Of a stretch of DNA of 64,000 bases, positions 26,131 through 34,778 are shown piece after piece. Source of the DNA: Dysgonomonas mossii DSM 22836 (GTDB lineage: Bacteria > Bacteroidota > Bacteroidia > Bacteroidales > Dysgonomonadaceae). The stretch's first letter is position 1, and every line of letters begins with the position of its first letter. Made by a program: the position numbers and the translations under genes. The notes below the pieces were generated by a model. It saw nothing but the letters and a program-made list of their open reading frames with translations. It was not told the DNA's origin and did not search any database. The stretch covers positions 392,614 through 456,613 of the forward strand of contig NZ_GL892006.1 of the NCBI RefSeq assembly GCF_000213575.1, read 5' to 3'.

Positions 26131-26890
26131 GTTGTGCTTCTTTTATAAATATTTCTGAATGTGTCAATCTCTCCTTCAGGAAGTTTACATATACCTGACG
26201 TATATCCGCCGGAGTTTCACCTTCCTCTCCCCAATGCAACCAATCGTCCGGCAGCAAAGCGACAATCTCTTCTATTTTCTCCGGTACAAGAATCTCTTTA
26301 AAGACCTTATCAACCTCCTCCAATTCTGAAGCATAAGGCAACAATACATGATCTTTAACCTGAGTAAATGGGCTTAGCGCATATTTCTCCCAATTTACCC
26401 ACGAATGGTGAAAATAAAGCGACGCTCCATGATCGATAAGCCATAGCTCTTTATGCCACATCAGCATATTCGTATTTTTGGTTGTGCGGTCTACATTTGT
26501 CAATAGGGTATCCATCCATACTATCTGAGAGGCTGTTTTACTATCAATCTGCACTGCTACGGGATCGAAAGTTAACGCCCCTGACAAAAAATGCAGCCCC
26601 ATATTTAAGCCACGACTAGCTTGCAAGAGGTCTTGTATCTCTTCGTCACCCTCGGTACGACCAAAAGCCTCATCCAGATTGATAAATACTATTTCAGGGA
26701 CACGAAAGCCTAGCGTTTGAGCAATGAGACTACCGACCAATTCACTAACCAGCATTTTTGTACCATGTCCGGCTCCTCTGAATTTGACAACATATTTGAA
26801 TCCATCGTCTCCTTCTGCCAATGCAGGCAAGGAACCTCCTTCCCGTAAAGGAGTTATATAGCGTATAACATTTACTGTTCGTAATTCCAT
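26108..26890 (-). CDS. HipA-like kinase (HipA_2 type)
   Basis: 260 residues from the ATG at 26890; a TTG two codons earlier is less likely. The kinase features are FKYVVKFRGAGHGTKMLVSELVGSLIAQTLG (nucleotide Lys and helix), WMDTLLTNVDRTTKNTNMLMW (catalytic loop Asp/Asn) and LWLIDHGASLYF (metal Asp). It is shorter than the 440-aa E. coli HipA and lacks the N-terminal HipA domain; no HipB-type DNA-binding antitoxin adjoins, so this is not a classical hipBA pair. The DUF3037 gene overlaps its end. The target is unknown. Confidence 0.85.
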   Translation of the reverse strand: MELRTVNVIRYITPLREGGSLPALAEGDDGFKYVVKFRGAGHGTKMLVSELVGSLIAQTLGFRVPEIVFINLDEAFGRTEGDEEIQDLLQASRGLNMGLHFLSGALTFDPVAVQIDSKTASQIVWMDTLLTNVDRTTKNTNMLMWHKELWLIDHGASLYFHHSWVNWEKYALSPFTQVKDHVLLPYASELEEVDKVFKEILVPEKIEEIVALLPDDWLHWGEEGETPADIRQVYVNFLKERLTHSEIFIKEAQHARETLL

Positions 26891-27013
26891 TTCCAATAGC
26901 GCCCTTTCCTTTTTTATTATTGACTTCGTTCGTGTTGATAAAGATAAAAAATAGTCAGCGATTATGCCCTATTATTGCATATTATTAATGCCTGTAGATC
27001 GCTTGTATACTAA

Positions 27014-27165
27014 TAAAAAAAGCCCACAACATCACGTCGTAGGACTTTCTCATGCCTTAACACAAACTTTACAAAACTACATGTTATATAACCATAACTA
27101 GTAGAATAAAGTTCAATCTATTTTGTTAATTAACTATATTTCCTTATCTATTTTTAGAACATAAA
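27014..27165 (-). ncRNA. Predicted small RNA, copy 2 of the repeated family
   Basis: On the minus strand the core GTAGTTTTGTAAAGTTTGTG (about 27081-27062) matches copy 1 at 10158-10176. A hairpin follows (GTCGTAGG 27036-27043 with CCCACAAC 27023-27030, including G-U pairs) and then a T-run (27021-27015). Upstream stretches AATAGATA and GTTAATTAA also match copy 1. No clear -7 box is seen, so the 5' end is approximate. It lies upstream of the HipA-like gene on the same strand, in a 404-bp gap that has no reading frame. Confidence 0.55.
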
Positions 27166-27300
27166 CATTTCAAAAGAAACTGAATTCCGCAACTTCCACA
27201 AATACATAAATGATATGAAAACAAGAGTTTACAATATACTTTTTATGTTATAATTTAAATTTTCAGGATTTCAGAAAGTGGTTCATCTTCCGATCAGACA

Positions 27301-27951
27301 TTATAAGGATTGGGTCATGTTTTGCAAATATATAATTGAAATGTTTTCTTCGATAACATACCTAATCTTGATAAAAGCGTGCAGCAGCTCCAGATGGTTT
27401 ATCTCCAACCGAGGTTTATCCTTCTGATTATATTGTTCTTTGATCTTATAATTTGATGATTGAATATATTGATCGTAGTACTTACATACCATGCTTATAT
27501 ATTTATTATTAAGTTCTCTTTCATAGAGAAGATTATCATTCGACTGATAAACAAAATCTCCAAATAAATTAACAAAGCCTATTAATTGAGTTATTGACTC
27601 ATCATAGAAATCATTCCCTCGTATATTATTTTCTATTTGTCCTACATTATAAGACTCAGCATATTCGGGCAAGAGATCTCCAAAGCATGCCAACCAATTC
27701 ATCAAATTGTTTGGTTGTTGAAGTTTATCTACATTTCTCAGAAGAATCTCTTTTATCTTCACTAAATCAGTAACAGCAAAAATACATCCTGATTTATCAA
27801 GCATGAAGGAATGACGTCCTTCTACATTTGGATCACTATACCAAACCATATACAATGGAAAAGTATAGTTCTGCGAACAATACTTGATAATCCAAATACT
27901 AAATGATGAACAGATATCATCAAATGAATCTATTTTTACTTCACGAATCAT
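27301..27951 (-). CDS. Hypothetical protein, 216 aa
   Basis: Not recognised. It is soluble, AT-rich and mostly helical in look: MIREVKIDSFDDICSSFSIWIIKYCSQNY, then MVWYSDPNVEGRHSFMLDKSGCIFAVTDLVKIKEIL, then a long C-terminal helical part ending IRYVIEENISIIYLQNMTQSL. The first third has the strand pattern seen in some immunity-protein families, but that is only an impression. Base composition is lower in GC than most neighbours. It stands alone, with no partner gene visible. Confidence 0.6.
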   Translation of the reverse strand: MIREVKIDSFDDICSSFSIWIIKYCSQNYTFPLYMVWYSDPNVEGRHSFMLDKSGCIFAVTDLVKIKEILLRNVDKLQQPNNLMNWLACFGDLLPEYAESYNVGQIENNIRGNDFYDESITQLIGFVNLFGDFVYQSNDNLLYERELNNKYISMVCKYYDQYIQSSNYKIKEQYNQKDKPRLEINHLELLHAFIKIRYVIEENISIIYLQNMTQSL

Positions 27952-28326
27952 CTCAGAGTAGATAATCTAAAATCCTTAGAAAATGTAAAAGCTCCTATCT
28001 TAACTGACTCGGCTTTATTATAAATAATTTATAATAAACCCAATCACTTTGATAAACAACAGTTTTTTATAGTATTTTACTTCTTATAATACAAATATAA
28101 GAGATCATTTTACCTTTTACAACTTTTTGAGAGAATCCTGGATATAAGAGTATCATTTTTAACGATAATAACCTTCAAAGGCTTAATAGAGAATGACAAT
28201 AAAAATGCCTAACCATATCTGATATGATTAAACATAATTCTTAAATATAAAAAGGAAAGGACGAAAGTCTTTTTAAAGCATTTTTTACACCAAAGACCTA
28301 AAGTCCCTTGTATCGGAAATATTTAA
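27952..28326. other. AT-rich gap of 375 bp with one hairpin
   Basis: No gene is seen. A hairpin (28256-28262 with 28267-28273, GAAA centre) followed on the minus strand by CCTTTTTAT probably terminates the 77-aa gene that ends at 28327. Confidence 0.5.
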
Positions 28327-28560
28327 TTAGCCCTGAACTAATGATATAAAATCATTAAATTTAAGAACAACATCCGGATATTCTGTATCTTTAATATAGT
28401 GCGAAATTTTCACCTCTTTTTTATTGAAATCAAAATCCAAATCCGATAAGTTCAATGTAATCTCGGTATCAGTTTGCCTATCAATATTTTTCACAAGTCT
28501 CTCTCTTACTTTTTGCGATTTTGCTATTCCCTCTTTAAATATTAGAAGTGTTTTAGTCAT
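28327..28560 (-). CDS. Small hypothetical protein, 77 aa
   Basis: MTKTLLIFKEGIAKSQKVRERLVKNIDRQTD at the start, then alternating charged/hydrophobic strands (ITLNLSDLDFDFNKKEVKISHYI, DVVLKFNDFISLVQG). No family is recognised. Coding is supported by a normal amino-acid mix, an ATG start and a terminator-like hairpin 54 bp after the stop. It could be a regulator or antitoxin-sized protein, but there is no partner. Confidence 0.45.
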   Translation of the reverse strand: MTKTLLIFKEGIAKSQKVRERLVKNIDRQTDTEITLNLSDLDFDFNKKEVKISHYIKDTEYPDVVLKFNDFISLVQG

Positions 28561-29102
28561 CGTCTATTATTTTTATTTAAAATCTTCCGATGGCAAAAAT
28601 AATTTTTTTAAATAAAAATAAAAAACATGCTACTAATTAGTTATTAACAATATAACGCTTTTAACCAAATTGAATATTCTCCTATCCTATTTTATTTCGT
28701 ATTCAAGAATTACATTGTTCTATATACATTACACACAGAATAGGCCTAACTATCAATCATAGCACAATATAGAACGATTAAAAACAAGGATTATTTTTCT
28801 CTTTTTTATATCAAATCACTTGATAATATAAAAATAAAAGTTACTTTTGTTTTTAATTACACGAGGTATTGAAGATTAAAACATAAGGGAAACTTTTACA
28901 TAAATTTATTAAAACTGCATAACTCTTTATTTTCCTACCAAGAAAAGATTTGTTATTCACAGTAAATAAGAAAAACTATAATTCCCTCTTAAAAAAAATA
29001 TACAATTTTACATCTATAGTATAGATAAAATTGGAATAAGTCAAAAAGCAAAATGTTTTTTGGAGTAGGAATATATACGAAAGTAATTTATGTATATGCA
29101 GA

Positions 29103-29169
29103 CGCCTGACATTAACACAGACAATTTATCAAACTGCAGGCGCAGCCTCCTTGATTATTCAAGGAGGCT
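29103..29169. ncRNA. Diverged third copy of the small-RNA core with a strong hairpin
   Basis: CGCCTG (29103-29108) pairs with CAGGCG (29137-29142), enclosing a sequence whose complement (TGTGTTAATG, CAGTTTGATAAATT) resembles the core at 10158 and 27062. Directly after it, AGCCTCCTTGA and its exact complement (29144-29154 and 29159-29169) form an 11-bp stem followed by TATTT on the plus strand. The strand is uncertain. The surrounding gap 28561-29281 has no reading frame. Confidence 0.4.
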
Positions 29170-29227
29170 TATTTAATGCTCATTTCATTTAGTTACTACA
29201 TCATAGTTGATATATACTTTTTTACTG

Positions 29228-29235
29228 TAATTTTG
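29228..29235 (+). promoter_or_regulatory. -7 box of the glycosyltransferase gene
   Basis: TAATTTTG fits TAnnTTTG, 46 bp before the ATG. The -33 region is weak. Confidence 0.4.
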
Positions 29236-29281
29236 TCTTACTAAAAAGTCTTACTAAAATCTACAGGCTATATATTATAAG

Positions 29282-30112
29282 ATGAGAAATATAAAACCTC
29301 AAAGTATAGGGATTGTCATATCAACTTACAATAATCCCGAATGGTTAGAAAAAACCTTATGGGGATATACCCTACAGACTCACAATACATTTGAATTAAT
29401 CCTTGCAGATGATGGCTCGGGTGAAGACACCAAGGAATTAATAGATAAATTCAGGAATAAATATTTCCCGAATATAAAGCACATCTGGCACCCGGATGAA
29501 GGTTTCAGAAAGTGCAAAATACTAAACGATGCCATAGTAGCTGCAGAATCAGAATACCTTATATTTACAGACCACGACTGTATCCCTCGGAAGGATTTCA
29601 TCGAGACTCATTTAAGATATGCCGAAAAAGGATATTTCTTATCGGGCGGATATCCCAAATTACCGATGGAGACCAGCAAAGCTATTACTTATGAAGATAT
29701 CATCTCCGAAAATGCATTCGACATTAAATGGCTAAGACAACACGGCCTGAAGAGTTCTTTCAAGAATACCAAACTCTTAAAGTCAAAAGTCTTTGCTTCA
29801 TTTATGAATTTCATCACGCCCGCAAAAGCCTCATGGAATGGCTGCAACTCATCAGGCTGGAAAGAAGACATGCTGGCTATAAATGGATTTAACGAGTCTA
29901 TGCAATATGGAGGATTAGACAGGGAGTTTGGCGAACGAATGGTTAACATGGGAATACGATCGAAGCAAATCAGATATTCAGCCATTTGCGTACACCTCGA
30001 TCATTCTCGCCCCTACAAGAACAAGGAACTAATAGAGAGAAATAAAGAAATACGCGGAAACGTAAAAGCTAACAGAATTATAAGAACTCCGAACGGAATA
30101 GAAAAGCTTTAA
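29282..30112 (+). CDS. Family 2 glycosyltransferase
   Basis: 276 residues. A GT-A fold: IGIVISTYNNPEWLEKTLWGYTLQTH at the start, ILADDGSGEDT (nucleotide-sugar Asp pair), HIWHPDEGFRKCKILNDAI, and FTDHDCIPRKDFI as the metal-binding DxD-like motif, then WNGCNSSGWKEDMLAINGFNES and GLDREFGERM. The C-terminal part is of the galactosyltransferase-like type often found in enzymes that build lipopolysaccharide core. No transmembrane segment is seen. It stands alone, so the acceptor and donor are not known. Confidence 0.88.
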   Translation: MRNIKPQSIGIVISTYNNPEWLEKTLWGYTLQTHNTFELILADDGSGEDTKELIDKFRNKYFPNIKHIWHPDEGFRKCKILNDAIVAAESEYLIFTDHDCIPRKDFIETHLRYAEKGYFLSGGYPKLPMETSKAITYEDIISENAFDIKWLRQHGLKSSFKNTKLLKSKVFASFMNFITPAKASWNGCNSSGWKEDMLAINGFNESMQYGGLDREFGERMVNMGIRSKQIRYSAICVHLDHSRPYKNKELIERNKEIRGNVKANRIIRTPNGIEKL

Positions 30113-30139
30113 TTCTTAGTGCAAAATATAAAGTACATC

Positions 30140-30643
30140 TTATTTATAGGCAACCACCTGCTTTAGGACATCGGCAATGCTATTATCTGAACCGAAAACA
30201 AAAAGATAGCGATAGCTGCCATTGTATTTAGTAGGAGCCTGAGACAAATCCTTATTCAATCCGAAGCGATAAAAATATTCGGCAAACAAGACGTTATCCG
30301 AGATTTTAGAAAAGTATAAGTTTGGCGTTTCCTCAACAGAACCAAAGAGCTTTACCAATTCACGAGAGTATTCTTTTGTATATCTATTTATATTATCAAT
30401 GCTATCAATACGAGTTATGCAGTCAAACGAAGATTCGCCATTCTTCTGAAAATATTTCCAAAAAGGGCTTCTTTCCATAAACATAAGTGTATCTGAAACT
30501 ATATAGTTACGCTCTGAATTCTTAGAGTCTGATAGCAAATAATCATAAGCAATCTTATATCTTTCGCCATTATCACCTAAAGCATTCTGAGCCATTAAAT
30601 TTACACTCGAACAAAATATAAATAAAAGTATAGCAAATCTCAT
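30140..30643 (-). CDS. Secreted hypothetical protein, 167 aa
   Basis: A signal peptide (MRFAILLFIFCSSVNLMAQ) precedes about 148 residues with no known family: NGERYKIAYDYLLSDSKNSERNYIVSDTLMFMERSPFW, then FAEYFYRFGLNKDLSQAPTKYNGSYRYLFVFGSDNSIADVLKQVVAYK. The final stretch looks like a small beta domain. It is probably periplasmic. It is convergent with the glycosyltransferase gene (27 bp apart). Confidence 0.6.
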   Translation of the reverse strand: MRFAILLFIFCSSVNLMAQNALGDNGERYKIAYDYLLSDSKNSERNYIVSDTLMFMERSPFWKYFQKNGESSFDCITRIDSIDNINRYTKEYSRELVKLFGSVEETPNLYFSKISDNVLFAEYFYRFGLNKDLSQAPTKYNGSYRYLFVFGSDNSIADVLKQVVAYK

Positions 30644-30915
30644 TTTTCAACAAAAATCATCACAAATAAAACTCATTAATCGACTGTTTAGATACCAAAT
30701 AAGCATAAAAAGCATCAAATTAACACATAACACAAAGGCAAATTTATAAAAATTATTTATAAATCCTAGTCATTTCTATTCTACAATTATATTTTCTTTA
30801 TGCTAACTCCAGCTATCCATCCCACCAATATACTGCAAAACACATTATAACGTACATTATACATCAACTCTATAAAAGATCGCTATTTTCTATAGAGACT
30901 AAAACTAGATAATAT

Positions 30916-30972
30916 AAAAAGGTGACAAAAGTAACAGTTGTTATACTATTTTATTCTTGTCACTTTTGTTTA
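30916..30972. repeat. Dispersed hairpin repeat, copy 2
   Basis: It begins AAAAAGGTGACAAAAGTAAC and ends TTGTCACTTTTGTTTA, so the ends are near inverted repeats. From CAAAAGTAACAG onward it shares CTATTTTATTC and TGTCACTTTT with the copy at 38278. No gene lies in the 30644-31071 gap. Confidence 0.6.
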
Positions 30973-31012
30973 CTCTCTATTATAAGATAAATAAAATGAT
31001 ATATTATAAAAG

Positions 31013-31039
31013 AAGAGCTGCCTTATTCAAGCAGCTCTT
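31013..31039 (-). terminator. Terminator of the mut operon
   Basis: AAGAGCTGC at 31013-31021 pairs with GCAGCTCTT at 31031-31039; on the minus strand CTTTTAT follows. It lies 33 bp after the mutB stop. Confidence 0.8.
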
Positions 31040-31071
31040 CCATATAATTAGAGTTTGGTTAAAAAACCAAA

Positions 31072-33219
31072 TTATTCAGCTAACAAAATATGTAGAATCT
31101 GTACAGCCGCTTTGGTTACTGATGTACCGGGACCAAAAATAGCAGCTACACCCGACTTGTACAAGAAGTCATAGTCTTGAGCAGGAATTACACCTCCTGC
31201 AATAACGATGATATCTTCTCTACCTAGCTTCTTAAGCTCATCTATTACTTGAGGCACAAGAGTTTTGTGGCCGGCAGCAAGAGACGAAACACCAAGTACA
31301 TTCACGTCGTTTTCTACAGCCTGACGGGCAGCTTCTTCCGGAGTTTGGAACAATGGTCCCATATCCACGTCGAATCCGCAGTCAGCATAACCTGTAGCTA
31401 CAACTTTTGCACCACGGTCGTGTCCGTCCTGACCCATCTTGGCAATCATGATACGTGGTTGACGACCTTCTTTCTTTGCAAACTCTTCCACAAGTGCCTT
31501 CGCCTCATGGAATGTTGGGTCTTTTTTACTTTCTGATGAATACACGCCTGATATAGTTCTGATTACTGCTTTATAACGTCCAACAACCTCTTCGCAAGCA
31601 TCGGAGATTTCACCTAAAGTAGCACGCAAGCGCGCAGCTTCAACAGCAAGCTCCAACAGGTTGCCTTTCTTCGTTTTCACACATTCTGTGATAGCAGCTA
31701 ATGCTTTTTTCACAGCTTCGTTGTCACGTTTAGACTTCAAGTCGTTCAAACGTTCGATCTGTTGACGACGTACTTCGGTATTGTCAACATCAAGAATATC
31801 AATAGGATCTTCTTTTTCGAGACGATACTTGTTGATACCTATAATTGCTTGCTGACCAGAGTCAATCCTTGCCTGAGTACGAGCAGCAGCTTCTTCGATA
31901 CGCATCTTAGGAAGACCTGTTTCGATAGCCTTAGCCATACCACCCAGTTTTTGAACTTCCTGAATCAAATCCCAAGCCTTATGCACAAGTTCGTTGGTTA
32001 GTGTTTCCACATAATAAGAACCAGCCCAAGGATCGATCTCTTTACATATTTGAGTTTCTTCCTGGATATATATCTGAGTATTACGTGCAATACGAGCAGA
32101 GAAGTCGGTTGGCAATGCGATAGCCTCATCCAATGCATTTGTGTGCAAAGACTGAGTGTGTCCCAAAGCAGAAGCCATAGCTTCGATACAAGTACGTCCG
32201 ACGTTGTTGAAAGGATCTTGCTCTGTCAACGACCATCCTGATGTCTGAGAGTGAGTACGCAATGCTAGAGACTTCGGATTTTTAGCCCCAAAGCTTTTCA
32301 CAATCTTAGCCCACAAAAGACGTCCGGCACGCATTTTGGCAATCTCCATAAAGTGATTCATACCAATAGCCCAGAAGAATGACAAACGAGGAGCAAAAGC
32401 ATCTACGTCGATACCTGCATCGATACCTGCTTTAAGGTATTCCATACCGTCGGCAAGCGTATAAGCTAGCTCGATATCGGCAGTAGCTCCCGCTTCCTGC
32501 ATGTGATAACCCGAGATAGATATAGAGTTGAACTTAGGCATCTTCTGAGATGTATATTCGAAGATGTCAGCAATAATTTTCATTGAGAATTCCGGTGGAT
32601 AAATATATGTATTACGCACCATAAATTCTTTAAGAATATCATTTTGTATAGTACCCGCCATTTCTTCCAGCTTAGCACCTTGCTCCAATCCTGCATTGAT
32701 ATAAAATGCAAGAACAGGAAGTACCGCACCGTTCATTGTCATAGATACTGACATCTGATTCAATGGAATACCTTCAAACAAAACTTTCATATCTTCTACC
32801 GAGCAAATAGACACCCCGGCTTTACCCACGTCACCTACTACACGAGGATGGTCGGCATCGTATCCACGGTGTGTGGCAAGGTCAAACGCAACAGAAAGTC
32901 CTTTTTGACCCGAAGCCAAGTTGCGGCGATAGAATGCATTCGACTCAGCAGCAGTAGAGAACCCGGCGTACTGACGGATTGTCCAAGGACGCATAGCGTA
33001 CATACCCGAGTATGGTCCACGCAAGAATGGAGGAATACCTGAAGCATAGTTAAGATGCTCCATCCCTTCCAAATCTTCTTTTGTATAAACAGACTTAACC
33101 GGAATGAGTTCGGGTGTCATCCAGTCAGCTTCTATACCATTATCAGCAGCCCATTTTGTAGCGTCTGTAGCAACAAAACCCGAACTGTTGATATCAATGT
33201 TTTTGAAATTAGGTTTCAT
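31072..33219 (-). CDS. mutB: Methylmalonyl-CoA mutase, large (cobalamin-binding) subunit
   Basis: 715 residues. It rearranges succinyl-CoA to (R)-methylmalonyl-CoA with adenosylcobalamin, in the propionate branch. The N-terminal TIM barrel has [27 protein letters not shown] and [25 protein letters not shown]. The C-terminal B12 domain has the axial-ligand motif DGHDRG at 598-603 (His600), then GVSSLAAGH and IAGGVIP, so it is complete. It is the last gene of the operon mutA-menA-CPBP-mutB, 21 bp after the CPBP stop. Heterodimer with MutA is expected. Confidence 0.97.
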   Translation of the reverse strand: MKPNFKNIDINSSGFVATDATKWAADNGIEADWMTPELIPVKSVYTKEDLEGMEHLNYASGIPPFLRGPYSGMYAMRPWTIRQYAGFSTAAESNAFYRRNLASGQKGLSVAFDLATHRGYDADHPRVVGDVGKAGVSICSVEDMKVLFEGIPLNQMSVSMTMNGAVLPVLAFYINAGLEQGAKLEEMAGTIQNDILKEFMVRNTYIYPPEFSMKIIADIFEYTSQKMPKFNSISISGYHMQEAGATADIELAYTLADGMEYLKAGIDAGIDVDAFAPRLSFFWAIGMNHFMEIAKMRAGRLLWAKIVKSFGAKNPKSLALRTHSQTSGWSLTEQDPFNNVGRTCIEAMASALGHTQSLHTNALDEAIALPTDFSARIARNTQIYIQEETQICKEIDPWAGSYYVETLTNELVHKAWDLIQEVQKLGGMAKAIETGLPKMRIEEAAARTQARIDSGQQAIIGINKYRLEKEDPIDILDVDNTEVRRQQIERLNDLKSKRDNEAVKKALAAITECVKTKKGNLLELAVEAARLRATLGEISDACEEVVGRYKAVIRTISGVYSSESKKDPTFHEAKALVEEFAKKEGRQPRIMIAKMGQDGHDRGAKVVATGYADCGFDVDMGPLFQTPEEAARQAVENDVNVLGVSSLAAGHKTLVPQVIDELKKLGREDIIVIAGGVIPAQDYDFLYKSGVAAIFGPGTSVTKAAVQILHILLAE

Positions 33220-33240
33220 ATTTATTTTTTATTTGATTAT

Positions 33241-33858
33241 TTACGATATAGGAAATAAAATGAAAACAGCCACATCCCAAATAGCATGGGATATAAGCAC
33301 TGTCAGCAAGTTTCTGTTTTTCATATATATGAATCCCCAAAAAGCCCCACAGATAAAGGCAGCCATAAAAAGCATAAAATTGAACGCCCATATATGCACA
33401 AAGGCATAGATAAGTGTTGTTATAATATATGCTTTCATACTTCCGAGTTTGCTTTCGCTCAATGAACGTTGAACATATCCACGCCAAAAGATTTCTTCGG
33501 CAGGACCTATCCAAAACAATAGAGCCAATGCAAGAAACAATTTGCTTTGCCCATCTTTCATGGCATACACATCGCTTACTTGCGGATGAGCAAAATCGAA
33601 AAGCATTCCGGAGATTGCATTACCTAAATAGAAAACTCCCCATAATACGATTGCAGAGCCAACACCCAAAGCAACATCTTTTATATTAAAAGAAAACTCG
33701 GCTTTCCAGTCTTTTCTAAATAGAAAACTCAAGGCTGTGAGTGTTCCTGCGGCGGCAAGCATTACATACCAAAAATTGATATGCGGGCTTGTCCATTGCG
33801 AAAACATCACAAACCAGAAGACTATTGCTACTAGGATTGCACCTGCAAGTTTTTTCAT
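33241..33858 (-). CDS. CPBP-family intramembrane protease
   Basis: 205 residues with about six hydrophobic segments. Glutamates of the Abi/CPBP motif are in IGPAEEIFWRGYVQ (Glu121, Glu122, Arg126), followed by a His in YAFVHIW (His155) and in LISHAIWD (His191), so the predicted active site is intact. The substrate is unknown. It overlaps the end of the prenyltransferase gene by 4 bp and lies between it and mutB, an unusual place for a protease gene. Confidence 0.88.
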   Translation of the reverse strand: MKKLAGAILVAIVFWFVMFSQWTSPHINFWYVMLAAAGTLTALSFLFRKDWKAEFSFNIKDVALGVGSAIVLWGVFYLGNAISGMLFDFAHPQVSDVYAMKDGQSKLFLALALLFWIGPAEEIFWRGYVQRSLSESKLGSMKAYIITTLIYAFVHIWAFNFMLFMAAFICGAFWGFIYMKNRNLLTVLISHAIWDVAVFILFPIS

Positions 33859-34757
33859 ATCAGGATAGCTAAAATTAGGGCTAACGACAATGATGCGCTA
33901 AACATCAATTGTAGTTGAGCAGTTCCTTTGTCCAATTCATTAATAGGAGTAACATCATCTTCTGTTATCTGCGACATGGCTTTACAGTTCTTATATGCTA
34001 CCGGTACTGTTATCAGAGTGATAAGAGCCGTTACCGGCAAAACATTAAGAACCACCATTACTATTATGGACACATAAGCCAATATAGTCAACAGATAATA
34101 ATGTATCACAGAGGCCTTCATCCCGATCAGCATTGCATATGTTTTGATTTCCGCATAACGGTCGCTTCTGATGTCTCGTGTATTATTTGCATGCAACACG
34201 TTGACAGTAATAAACGCCATAGGGAAAGAAACAAAGAGCAACGACCAATCGAAGTGCCCAAGCATTACATATCCTGTACCCAGCATAATAGAGGGTCCAT
34301 AAACCAGAAAGATAAGAAGATCTCCCAATGCTTTGAACTTGAAACGATAATAAAACACAGCGCCGATAGTACCAAATAAACCAACCCACAACAAGTCTAT
34401 ACCTGCTTGCGAAACCAAAAATAAACCAAGTGTTATCCCCAAAGCAATAAATGCCCATCCGTAAATAAACACCTGTTTAGGAGTAAACAGTTTGCTGGTA
34501 AGAATATCTGTTCCTACCTTGCCTTCTCTGTCTACACCATATTTATAGTCGTAATAATCACTGATCAGGTTACCACCTGCCTGAAAAACAACTGCGCCAA
34601 TGATTGCAATTACACCCAATATCCAGTTAGCAGAGCTTTCGGGGTAAACGTGTATTGTATACATCATTGCAATAAGAGCAGGAAGAGATGATACCGGAAA
34701 CGACCATGGTCGCGTAGCAATCACCCAGTTTTTTAGTGTTGGTTTTTTTGTTTCCAT
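33855..34757 (-). CDS. menA: UbiA-family prenyltransferase, probable 1,4-dihydroxy-2-naphthoate polyprenyltransferase
   Basis: 300 residues, mostly membrane. The first Asp motif is NLISDYYDYKYGVDRE and the second NNTRDIRSDRYAEIKT; NWVIATRPWSFPVSSLPAL is the usual MenA-type start. MenA attaches the polyprenyl tail in menaquinone synthesis, needed for the anaerobic electron chain (fumarate respiration) that yields succinate. It lies between mutA and the CPBP gene. Another UbiA substrate cannot be excluded from sequence. Confidence 0.85.
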   Translation of the reverse strand: METKKPTLKNWVIATRPWSFPVSSLPALIAMMYTIHVYPESSANWILGVIAIIGAVVFQAGGNLISDYYDYKYGVDREGKVGTDILTSKLFTPKQVFIYGWAFIALGITLGLFLVSQAGIDLLWVGLFGTIGAVFYYRFKFKALGDLLIFLVYGPSIMLGTGYVMLGHFDWSLLFVSFPMAFITVNVLHANNTRDIRSDRYAEIKTYAMLIGMKASVIHYYLLTILAYVSIIVMVVLNVLPVTALITLITVPVAYKNCKAMSQITEDDVTPINELDKGTAQLQLMFSASLSLALILAILI

Positions 34758-34778
34758 TTTTATCCGAATTATAAAATA

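Noticed and set aside
25747-26890. Classical hipBA toxin-antitoxin pair
   Set aside because: The kinase lacks the N-terminal HipA domain and the partner is DUF3037, not a DNA-binding HipB protein.
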